A stretch of 64,000 bases of DNA from Gonocerus acuteangulatus (Eukaryota; Arthropoda; Insecta; Hemiptera; Coreidae): NCBI GenBank assembly GCA_946811695.1, contig OX328132.1, positions 123,344,406 to 123,408,405 of the forward strand, given 5' to 3'. The stretch's first letter is position 1. Every line of letters begins with the position of its first letter. The notes under the pieces were generated by a model. That model was not told the DNA's origin. It searched no databases and was given only the letters and a program-made list of their open reading frames with translations. Positions 1 through 9,700 of the stretch are shown here, in pieces. The translations under genes and the position numbers were made by a program.

Positions 1-365
1 GTCTGAATATCCATGTTGGGCATAATTATAATAACAATTACGATTAGGATTATAATTATAGGCTTTCAAGATATAATTACAATTACGATTATAATCACAG
101 ACTCTGGAGATGTGATTACGATTACACTTGTAATCAGACATAAGGTTATAATTCAACTCGTAATCACAACATTTTTCTGTAATTACAACTGTAATCACAA
201 TATTTTTCTGTAATTACGAATGTAACCACAGCTGTTTCTGTGATTACGAACGTAATCAGAAATATTTTCTGTATTTACGACTGTAATCACAAATTTTCTA
301 TGATTACGAACGTATTTGCACCTTGTTTTCTGTGTTTTTCACTGTAATGACCACTTTGCTCTTGT
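1..365. repeat. Imperfect AT-rich minisatellite
   Basis: Degenerate repeats built around TGTGATTACGA and CGTAATCACAA recur about every 30-35 bases. The motif and its reverse complement alternate, so each unit can pair with its neighbour. The 66-codon open frame across it is a product of the repetition and looks non-coding. The array may begin left of the window. Confidence 0.7.
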
Positions 366-374
366 GATTACAGT

Positions 375-850
375 TTCAAGCAGGGTTGGGCAAAAATTAG
401 CGATAGCTTTTTTGTAGAGAATTGAGTAAGCTTTCGAATGGTCTCTATCCACTTTCCACGATTTCTTAACTGTTTTCGAGATATTTACGAAAATAAAAAC
501 GAAAATCCCAAAACTTTTCATGTCTCTTAATAAAATATTTTATTCTAATCCTTCCTTAACTCCAAACTTAACCAAAATTAAAACATCTTTGTTTATATGA
601 ATTTCAAACATGCAGAAAATATTTTAACTGAATCCCATGATTTTAAGTACCCGAACCAAAAACTTGATTCTGTATCAAAACGGTTAAAGCTATAGCCTTA
701 ACAATGGTTTCATTCGTTTTCCTAGGCCAAGAAGCCTATCAAACGAGTACTTGCAAGCATATGAAGTAAGCGCAACGATTATTTTCGCGCGAATTTCGCT
801 CCAAAAATGTTCCAGTAGACGGATTCTCAATTACAACGTGGTTTGTTCAT
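375..850 (+). mobile_element. Fragment of the dominant HINE-like non-autonomous element
   Basis: The body matches the internal part of the full copy at 4934-6777: the stretch about TTTTTTGTAGAGAATT..GTAAGCTTTCGAATGG, the TTTTCGAGATATT block, the TTTATTCTAA block and the GCGCGAATTTCGCTCCAAAAA block appear in the same order. Both termini and the (TA)n tract are missing. It is an old truncated copy. Confidence 0.7.
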
Positions 851-1270
851 TGTGAGGTTTCTTCATGGAAAGAAATGACACGGTTTTTTTTTTTCCGAAT
901 TGGGACTTTTTATACGGGCTAGAAAATGGCAGGAACACGTAAATAAGTCAACAAAAATGATTTAAACCCCAAACAATAACAATAATTAAATTTAAATTTA
1001 ATTGTTTCATGAATTTGACAGGTTATTCATTTAAAAAATTTGTTCCAGATTAAATGCTATGACAAGAATTCTTCCAAGCTTTTCCTTTAAGTGGAATTCT
1101 CAAATAAACCGGAATAATCCTCATTCCTCAGCTGCTGGTATCACCCCTGCTCAATCATCAGCAACTGTTATTTCTTGTTCTCAAGTGTTAATATTTTTGA
1201 CTGTTATGTTACTGGTATAGTAACAATAAAATGCATGTTAAGCCATGTTGAAAACCATAAATGAGATTCA

Positions 1271-1570
1271 TTTCTCTACACATAATTTCAGTATTGTAAA
1301 ATATATCACTTTTATAATTGAATGAATTGTGATTGTTGAAAGATGGTTATTTGTTATGAACATTTTGCTCGTTCAATAAAGGTATAGAGGTCTGAGAATA
1401 ACAAACTATGCATAGCTCTATTTCTCTACACATAATTTCAGTATTGTAAAATATATCACTTTTATAATTGAATGAATTGTGATTGTTGAAAGATGGTTAT
1501 TTGTTATGAACATTTTGCTCGTTCAATAAAGGTATAGAGGTCTGAGAATAACAAACTATGCATAGCTCTA
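1271..1570. repeat. Perfect tandem duplication, two 150-bp units
   Basis: 1271-1420 and 1421-1570 appear identical base for base, each beginning TTTCTCTACACATAATTTCA and ending CATAGCTCTA. The lack of differences implies a very recent duplication or an assembly artefact. There is no coding potential. Confidence 0.9.
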
Positions 1571-3086
1571 TTTTTGTGAAGAATTGTTGCGAAGAATAAA
1601 GCTCACATTAAGTCCGAATATATCATGTGTTGAGACCACTTTCTCTTATTAAGAGATTCACCATGATAGACTGTATTTAGCATCTTTATTTATTTTTTTG
1701 ACAAGTTATTAGTTCTAAGTTTAGAAATGTTATTGCAAAAATGAAACGAAAGTGGCCAAAATTGCCAATCATCAGTGTATAATAGTAGATTAAAAAGCAC
1801 ATTCTTGTTAATTTATGTTTTCAAAAATTGTATATATGAAATTAAATCTAGATTCAAGGTTTATACTTGAAATGTATGTATTTATAATAAAAGGAGACAT
1901 TTTTAAGTAAAAATGTGATGAATAGAAACTATAATTACCCTTGAAAATGACTTCCTCGATATAAAGAAGCTCTTTGTATGTCTGTGTCCATGAATGTAAG
2001 CATTTTTATTCTGTGCATGAATTTGCACAAGTATTCTTGAGGAGAAGTATATTTGTTCGTATGCTTACATGTATGAATGTATATACACAATTACATTTTC
2101 AATTATCATGCAAGTTACACCTGTAGTTATTCATCACATTAACCACAATCACATTTAATGAAATAATCAATCAGTTGAATAAAATATTTTCTGAACAAAA
2201 ATTGTGAATACATTTTTTCATCCCTTTTCAGTACATACTCATTTAGCTTTCACTTAAAGTATAAGGAATGTCTTTTATTTCATTGTGCAATTTTAAAAAA
2301 TAAGTTTTTCCCCTCAAAAAGTCTACTAGTCCAAGCCTTTATAAGAACTTATATAAAGAAGAATTTGATGATCTGGGGGAGGAGGATAAAACACGTAACG
2401 CCTAGGGAAATACAACCTGAGAAAACATGGAAGCCTGCAAAAATTCAAATGAAAATGAATCTGAGAATTAAATATTCACCGTCAGTAGTTAAAAGAATGT
2501 CTGTTCTGAGCCTGTAAGAGGTCATTAACCCCTGTCTGCATTCCTTGTCAAGGTCATAGCTTGAAGCATTAAAGGAGTCTGTCTTTTTTAATTTTTAATC
2601 ATGAAATGTCAAGGTCCTTGCCGTCTCCCTCTCCCATGTTTTACTCTTTTTTCCAACTGCTGGAGTTCGTTACTCACCACACAGATTTATTTTAGATGTA
2701 TTTGCAATTAGTTACTAGCTGTGCCAGAGCAGATGTCAAAGTTAATTCGTTTTTGTTTTGTTTTTTTTTAGGAGAAGGTCCTTCCCTCTCCCATGTTTAT
2801 TGCTTGAGTATTTTAATTAAATATTTTCTTTAAAATTATTTTGAAAAAAGAAAATCTGTTGAGTTGTGTAATCACTTGTTCTGTCGGAGTCGAATACGAG
2901 ATTAGGCTCCCATCTAGTGCTTTATTTTTTAATTGTTATAAAACATATATTAGTTTATTATTCCCTGCTGATATGTGGCGGTTTCCCACGATAGGTGCCG
3001 ACATTTTCGTCACGAAACTGGAGTGAAACAGACCTTTGTAAAATAAAACAAAGAATTTGGCTTACCATTTCAAAGTCCTGCTGACT
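1571..3086. other. Non-coding AT-rich DNA, nothing recognised
   Basis: No convincing gene, RNA gene or known repeat was seen. The 61-codon open frame at 2841-3026 has no recognisable motif or promoter. If the polymerase-bearing unit to the right has a terminal inverted repeat, its left end should lie here or beyond the window; I could not identify one by eye. Confidence 0.5.
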
Positions 3087-3413
3087 TTATCTTGGATAAA
3101 TAACCCCTCTGCCAGATCGTAGAACTAGATCCAGTTCATAATCTTCGACTCCGGGAGTGCATTCCGAACACGACATGAAATGTAAAGATCTAATCGTTAT
3201 TATTTGATCTGCACACTCTGCACAAGCAAAACTCGAATAAAAAGAGTACGTGGTATCTCCTTGTGAACAATTTAAAATTGTGTGCACCATCTTTAGATTC
3301 TCTAGTATCAAAGAAAGTTCCAAGGATCGTGCACAATCAGTACAATATAACGCATTGTGAATTCGGAAAAACACGCCTTTTGCACAGAAATAAGTATGTT
3401 CGTACCCCGACAT
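3087..3413 (-). CDS. Cysteine-rich small protein, divergent neighbour of the polymerase unit
   Basis: This is a 108-codon frame with TAA at 3087-3089 and its ATG at 3413. I do not recognise the family. The protein has several Cys pairs (CTDC, CAEC, CSEC, plus single Cys), a pattern typical of small zinc-binding proteins. It is transcribed away from the small spliced gene at 3651-4240. A TATATAAAT box lies on its own strand about 40 bases upstream of the ATG (3452-3460), which makes this start credible and the 5' leader very short. Its tight head-to-head arrangement with the next gene suggests that it belongs to the same mobile or viral-like unit as the DNA polymerase. The function is unknown. 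A non-coding frame remains possible, but promoter, composition and position argue for a gene. Confidence 0.55.
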   Translation of the reverse strand: MSGYEHTYFCAKGVFFRIHNALYCTDCARSLELSLILENLKMVHTILNCSQGDTTYSFYSSFACAECADQIITIRSLHFMSCSECTPGVEDYELDLVLRSGRGVIYPR

Positions 3414-3650
3414 GATGGAGAGAAGCTGTAGGAGTCCCAGAATCTCCTGTATTTATATATTTAAAATAACTTCATAAAAAAGTTCCAAGAACGCGGATCT
3501 TACAAGAATTGCACGTACGAGACTTGCATAAGGAAACACCTGCAAGGTTGCAACCAAAAAAAATTGACGAGAACCCGGACCTTTATTCGTATATAAAGAG
3601 CTGCATTTACTGACAAGATCAAACAGTTTCCCAGCAACTCTCCAGTCACC
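3414..3650. promoter_or_regulatory. Divergent promoter region with two TATA boxes
   Basis: A 237-bp gap separates two head-to-head starts. On the plus strand TATATAAA (3590-3597) lies about 55 bases before the ATG at 3651. On the minus strand TATATAAAT (3452-3460) lies about 40 bases before the ATG at 3413. A shared core promoter of this sort fits a compact virus-like or transposon gene layout. Expression is inferred, not shown. Confidence 0.55.
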
Positions 3651-3913
3651 ATGGCCCACGTAAGTAATAAGAATAATCATTTATATTTTGTCTTAGTAGT
3701 CTGAAACAAGTCAGCATGTAAGAAATAGTTTTTGCTTTTAGATGAAACAATTTTTGGACAATTTGAACGAAGTAGAGCTGAATAATGCATTAACCTTATC
3801 AGCATTAACTGTTGGTGAAATATACGTCATCAAAAAATTTGAAATTATTGAAGAAACTGAATACGCTAAGAAACGTTTTCTTTCGTCTATATTTATTTAC
3901 ACTATTGTTCATT

Positions 3914-3964
<51 letters not shown>

Positions 3965-4240
3965 ACACAAATAAATAATTTTTTTTTTGTGTTTTTAGGA
4001 CAAGGGCTTATAGCCTATTTAAACAATAATGAGGATTTTGAAAGCACGACAAAAGTTTGGTTGCGAAGGAGGTATTTGAGGATTATTCACAGGGAAGTCG
4101 TGGATGAGTATAACTCCCCTACGAGAATAAAAGAAGATACATTAGGTTTATTGTACTTGGGAAGAGTAGGCAAAGCCTACAATATACTTATCCGACGCAT
4201 TCCCGAATTAAACCAACAACAACTCGCAGGTAGAAAATGA
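3651..4240 (+). CDS. Small three-exon gene of the polymerase unit (about 128 aa)
   Basis: Proposed exons are 3651-3659 (M-A-H, then GTAAGT), 3742-3874 (preceded by TTTTAG, followed by GTTTTC) and 3999-4240 (preceded by TTTTTAG, stop TGA). Phases match exactly: exon 2 ends after the first base of a codon and exon 3 supplies the other two. The joined frame has a LTVGEIYVIKKFE-type segment, then GLIAYL and VWLRRRY, and an LLYLG segment near the end. I recall this spacing (a G..Y.I stretch, a T-x-Y stretch, then a LP/RRRY-like stretch and an L.Y.G stretch) in small hypothetical proteins beside DNA polymerase B genes in arthropod genomes. No function is assigned. Intron 2 holds a GT microsatellite. 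An unspliced reading from 3812 also stays open but runs through that microsatellite (VCVCVC), so the spliced model is better. The second splice donor is weak. Confidence 0.6.
3915..3962. repeat. (GT)n microsatellite
   Basis: A nearly pure GT run of about 48 bases sits inside intron 2 of the small spliced gene, just before the AG acceptor region. Confidence 0.95.
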
Positions 4241-4378
4241 AATTACTTTTAATTATTATGTTTTGTATAAACTAATGTTACATTTAATTGAAAAATATTA
4301 ACATTTGTGAGATGGTGAGGGGAAACAATTCATAACAGTTCGATATTTAGAATAAGATTCTTTCACAAAAATAAGAAA

Positions 4379-4933
4379 ATGGTAAACTACCAATGTGATT
4401 TATGTGGGAAAAGATATGTAAAGAAAGGTTCTTTAACCCGTCATAATAGACTCCATTGCTCTCGCCGCAAGCGCAAATGCTGCTATTGTGGGTTGGAGTA
4501 TATGGACTCAATGAAAGTTCATGATAATACATGCATTTCGAAACCGTGTACGTCAGGTTTAGGAAACAATAACAACCCCGATGCAGTAGCTGTCAAGAGA
4601 CCAATAGAGACTAGCAAATGTTATAGGATTAATGCTGTTCCCGATGAACAGTATCAAATTATATATTCCGCATTAGACGGTAATGTTATACACGTTTTTC
4701 TTAAAAGTTTAGATCGGATTAATGAACCAGAAAAATATTTGAATCATATGTGTCCATATGTCATAAATATACTAGAAAAATATATTTTAATGTGGAAAAA
4801 TGTAAAATTTAATATCACATTAGAGACACAGTTAATAAATATGCTGAATGAAACGAGTGACGGCAATTTTAAAACTTCAATGACAGAATTTGACAGTTCA
4901 TCCGACTTAGAAGAGGAATATATTAAAATAAAA
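4379..4933 (+). CDS. Zinc-finger N-terminal part of a family B DNA polymerase, cut off by a transposon
   Basis: 185 codons run from ATG 4379 to the exact left edge of an inserted element. Residues 5-24 form a C2H2 zinc finger (YQCDLCGKRYVKKGSLTRH and a following Cys/His), and a second Cys pair (CCYCG) follows near residue 38. An acidic, serine-rich stretch (SSSDLEEE) precedes the break. The visible frame reads only ten codons into the transposon before TAG, so the natural C-terminus is lost here. The polymerase frame resumes open immediately past the transposon (6780), and the two halves are in phase if two A residues are counted as target duplication. I infer that this was the N-terminal domain of that polymerase, a domain order known from Polinton/Maverick-like polymerases in arthropods. 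In this copy the gene is interrupted. Confidence 0.75.
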
Positions 4934-5172
4934 GTCCGACTCGCAGGAACTGCCTCATCTTAGCGCGGTTCCGTTCTTATCCCTAGTCTAATTTCGAAAG
5001 ATTAAAATAGAAGCAGTTATTATTTTGTTGAGAGGAGATCGTTGACCGTTGATGATGCAAGGTAGGGATTGTCCGGGTTCGGTCACTGCTACTTAATAAC
5101 ACATACCTCATATGTGTATGTATGTGGGCATATATATGTACATATGTGTGCGTGTATATGTGTATGTGTATA

Positions 5173-5178
<6 letters not shown>

Positions 5179-5211
<33 letters not shown>
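5179..5211. repeat. (TA)n microsatellite
   Basis: A short alternating TA run lies inside the extra left-hand segment of the element, flanked by CATA/CACA-rich sequence that gives spurious HIHIHIYTHT-type frames. Confidence 0.9.
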
Positions 5212-5214
<3 letters not shown>

Positions 5215-5264
5215 AGGTATATTTACATAGATATGTGCATATATTAGTGTTAAATATGTCCTAC

Positions 5265-5318
5265 TTGTATTTACAGCCCTGATGAAGGCTTGAAGTTCAA
5301 GCCGAAACGTCGGCACAA
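5265..5318 (+). ncRNA. Hammerhead ribozyme-like motif (minimal, Penelope-type)
   Basis: In order on the plus strand: CTGATGA (5279-5285), a perfect 8-bp hairpin GGCTTGAA/TTCAAGCC (5287-5303), GAAAC (5304-5308) and GTC (5309-5311). GCC (5276-5278) pairs with GGC (5312-5314), and TTGT (5265-5268) with ACAA (5315-5318), giving helix I with an internal loop. This is the type I hammerhead core. Helix III has no loop (ACGU), which matches the minimal hammerheads reported in Penelope-like retroelements and thought to act as dimers. Cleavage is not shown. Confidence 0.65.
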
Positions 5319-6562
5319 TAAAACCATTTTTACGATAAAAGTAGCAGTGACCGAACCCCGACAGTTATTGTTTTGGTTCCAACAGTCTTGAAAGGTAGGA
5401 TTTACAATCTTACCTGGAAGGGTCGGCATCACTAGAAACATTCCCGCTAGTTACAAGGTCTTGGAATCTTGGAACTCTATATTTCTAACAATAAATTGTT
5501 TTTGTTATTTTACTAAACCTGTTTTATTTTCGAATACATTATCCAACTATAAGCAATTAAAAAATAACAAGGAATAAAAAACAGACAAAAAGAACAGTTC
5601 GAATAAGCGAAATCAATTACTTTAACGCTTTAAGCTCTTATTTCTCCGATTGTCATCGCCTAATCAAAACTTTCATTAGAACCGTTTATGTAGAGCATTT
5701 AATAAGCTTTCTAATGGTATTCTTCCGTTTACCAAGATTTTCAACCGTTTTCGAGATATTAATGAAAGTTCCCAAAATTTACATTATTTCTAGCAACAGA
5801 AAATTGGTCTCATTTTTCATATCCTGTTTTACACACAAAATTTTCCCAACATAAGAAATTACAAAAATAAAAAGCAATAAAAAACAAAGGGAAAGAGACA
5901 AAAATTACAAAAAGAACGACAAAAACCCGTTCTTAAGAACAAAACAGACGTATTTGAAGTTTTAAGCACTTATTTCTCCGATTGACATAACCTAATCAAA
6001 AATAGTTTTAGAATATTTTTTGTAGAGAATTTAGAAAGCTTTCAAATAGTTTCTATCCACTTACCACGATTTCCCAACCGTGTTCGAGATATTAATGAAA
6101 GTATACGAAGTTCCCAAAACTTTTCTTGTCTGTTCATAAAATATTTTATTCTAACCCTTCCTTAACTCCAAACGTAACAAAACTTTCAACATATTAGTTT
6201 TAATGAAAGTAGAACATGCAGATAATGTTTCAACTGAATCCCGTAATTCTAAGTACCCAAACCAAAAACGGTATTTAAAAATTATTTTTCCAATTTTCTC
6301 GAAAACGGTTAAAGCTATCGCATTGAAAATGGTTCCATTCGTTTTCCTAGCCCAAGAAGCCTGTAAAAAGAGTACTTACAAGCTTATGAACTCAAAAACG
6401 TAAGCGTTACGATTTTTTTTGCGCGAATTTCGCCCCAAATGCCATCTTCCAGTGGGCGGATTTTGCTGGTTAACGAACTTGGCCTTTCAAATTGGACGAC
6501 GGATTTTTGTACCAAATTTCATAAAAATCGGACCATCAGGGAAGCCAGAAATGAGCGAACAG

Positions 6563-6641
<79 letters not shown>

Positions 6642-6779
6642 CAAATTTGAACTACCATCATTTTCGGTTTCCAGAGGTTCTGAAACGCAAAATTTTCTAG
6701 TCGGCACTTCCGGATTGTTTCATTGTATCATCCCTATAAGCGGGGTTCCTCCCTATGAGGGAGGGAGGAACCGCGCTAA

Positions 6780-9700
6780 AAAACCAGTATACTAACGGAA
6801 CTCACCGAGTCAGAACTTGAAGGTAGTGGTTGGGCTGTTGATACGATAGATGGGTTATTAATAAAACTGCACAAATACGTGCCGATAAAACCTCACGGTT
6901 ATCTTAAACTCCCTTCGGAAATTGCGAATACCGGAGCGGTAATAAACGTACAAAATAACGACATTTATTGTTTTAAATGGGCTATTTTATCAAACTATGT
7001 CTCATCTCACCCTAACAGGCTTTCGGAATGCCAGCAAGTAAATGTTCCTTTACGGTTCGACAATATGGTTTTCCCCGTTGCTCTAAAGGATATAACGATA
7101 TTTGAAAGGAGCAATAATGTTTCAGTTAACGTATACGGGCTTGATGAAAAACATAATGTCTTCTCTCTTCGCGTTGCAAAAAATGAAATGAAAGATCATT
7201 TTGATCTTCTTCTCCTCCAAAACGAAGATTCGTCACATTACTGTCTAATTAAACATTTTTCCCGTTTACTCGCAAGACAGACGGGAACAAACACATCAAA
7301 AAGGTTTTTCTGCAAAAGATGTTTTTACCCTGCTTATACTTTAATTCAACTTAACGACCACAAACGCTTATGTAATAATATGGCTCCCGTAAGGCAGATT
7401 ATGCCAGAAAAAAGAACGTTTATCTCATTTAAAAATTACAAATTCAAAATACTTCATCCGGTTATTGTGATTGCCGACCTTGAGTGCAGTTTAAACCCAA
7501 TAGAAAATTGTGTTGTTTCGAGGAGGGAAACATCGACCGAACCAATTAATAAAAAACTCAAACGTGTTTCAGAACACGAGGTCATAGCTTGGGGGGCTTA
7601 CGTCCTGTCTTCTACTCCCGCGTTCGAAAGTGTCGGACCTGTTTGTTATACTAGTAAAAATTGTGTAGAAATGTTTTTGTCGTTTTTAAAAAATGTTGTG
7701 AAAGATGTAAAGGAATTATACACTAGAAACGTAGCCTATAAAATGTCATTAGAATTAGAGCGTAGAAGGGAAACCGCAGACATATGCAGTATCTGTGAGG
7801 TCAAATTTAACACGTCAGATGTAAAAGTTGTCGATCACTGTCACTGGTCGGGAGAGGTGAAAGGCATAGCTCACTCCCAATGCAATTTGGAATTTAGAAA
7901 TCCGACCTCTCTAAACGTATATTTTCATAATTTAGGTTATGACCAACATTTTATAATAAGGAAATTAGGATTTAGTAAACAACCTATTGAGGTAATTCCG
8001 AGCTCATCCGAAAAATTTAAAGCGTTTAAAAAACGTATCGGAAACATGCACGTCACATTTCTTGACACATACAGATTTCTTCCGCAGTCATTAGAAAATC
8101 TAGCCGATAAATGCGAACGTTTTGATCATTTACGTAACCATTTTAAAGATCCGCAACATGTTCGTCTCGTCTCTAGAAAGGGGGTTTTTCCCTATAACTA
8201 TATAGATTCGCCATCACGCCTTGAGGAACGGCAACTCCCGCCCAAGGAAGAATTTTTCAATGATTTAACAAATAAGGATATATCTGATGTCGAGTACGAT
8301 CACGCTCAAAATGTCTGGAGTGTGTTTCAATGCAACACTCTCCGGGATTATCTTTTGATATATTTAAAATCGGACATTTTAATTCTCTCTGATGTTTTTC
8401 AAAACTATAGTACCTTTGCTGTAAAAACGTATGGGCTTGATCCTTGTTGGAGTTACACGTTACCGGGTTACAGCTATGAAGCTATGTTAAAAACAACTGG
8501 TGTAGAAATAGAGCTCCTTTCCGATCCCGAAATGTATTTGATGCTGGAATCTAATTTACGAGGAGGAATATCTAATTGCTCTCGTCACTATGCAAAGGCA
8601 AATAATCCTGATGTGCCCGGACACGGGACTCTAGATCCGACAACGCACCTTCTATATTTAGATTGCGTCAGTTTGTATGCAACTGCAATGCGAGATGCAT
8701 ACCTACCTGTTTCAGATTTCGAATGGGTGACAGGTGATGGTGATCCCGACCTGAGTTTACGACTAGAATTAGAAAAAGTAAACGAGAGTAGCAGAAAAGG
8801 ATTGATTCTGGAGGTAGACCTGGAATGTCCAAATAGCCTGCACGATTATTTTAATGACTATCCTCTTTTGCTTCGTCACCAAGTCCCTCCAAACAGTAGG
8901 TATCCCGTAAAAAAATTATTAGCGACACTGGAAAATCAAGAAAAATACGTACTCCACCATACAATGTTAAAATTCTTAACCGAACACGGAATAATATTAA
9001 AAAAAATTCATCGCGCGATCAAATTTAACCAAAGACCCTATTTGAAGAAGTATATAGAAATAAATGTAAATCTACGCAAGAACGCAACAAGTGATTTTGA
9101 GAAGGATTTATATAAATTGATGATGAACGCAGTTTACGGTAAAACGTTAGAATCTGTAAGAAAACGAAAAAAAATTGAATTAGTTAGCAACTCCCGTAGA
9201 CTTCAAAAACTTATTAACAAACCGACGTTTGTAGACAGTTGCATTATAGATAAAAATTTAGTCGCGGTTCATTTAAAACATGAAAATTTGGTATTTAACA
9301 AACCTGTGTTCGCGGGCTTTTCAATCCTAGAAAAGTCAAAATTAATTATGTTTAGTTTTTTTTATGACATTTTGTTATCAAAATTCAAGCGTGATGATTT
9401 GGAATTGCTCTACACCGATACAGACAGTTATATACTGTTATTAAAAAGTTTAAATTTAATTGAAAATTTAAAAGATCATTTAGATTTTTCCTTCTACCCG
9501 AAGAATCATCCTTGCTACGACGAAGGTAATAAAAAAGAACCGGGAAAGTTCAAGGATGAACTGAACGGTTTGCCTTTATTCGAATATATAGGGCTTCGGC
9601 CAAAAGTTTACGCACTGCGCTACAAAGCAGCGGCTGCTGATCCGTGCGTCGAAAAGCTTAGGGCAAAAGGCATTAAAGAATGTGCTATAAATTGCAATAC

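Larger units (their letters stand above)
4934..6777 (+). mobile_element. Full-length HINE-like non-autonomous element inserted in the polymerase gene
   Basis: The left end is GTCCGACTCGCAGGAACTGC at 4934, with TTAGCGCGGTTCC starting 27 bases in. The right end is a hairpin (GGGGTTCCTCCC..GGGAGGAACC) finishing GGAACCGCGCT at 6777. The inverted TTAGCGCGGTTCC therefore marks both sides. A (TA)n tract lies about 150 bases before the hairpin. The flanks are A-runs (AAAA left, AAAAAA right). No transposase is encoded. The left part carries an extra segment (about 5025-5350) bounded by its own inverted GTAGCAGTGACCGAACCC motif and holding a hammerhead-like motif. Architecture (subterminal inverted motif, microsatellite, 3' hairpin, insertion in T/A runs) resembles Helentron-derived HINE/DINE-1 elements; that assignment is inference. 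Confidence 0.75.

Noticed and set aside
2841..3026. 61-codon plus frame left of the Cys-rich gene
   Set aside because: No motif, promoter or splice support.
3453..3680. 75-codon minus frame over the divergent promoter
   Set aside because: It covers both TATA boxes and the start of the spliced gene, and has no motif.
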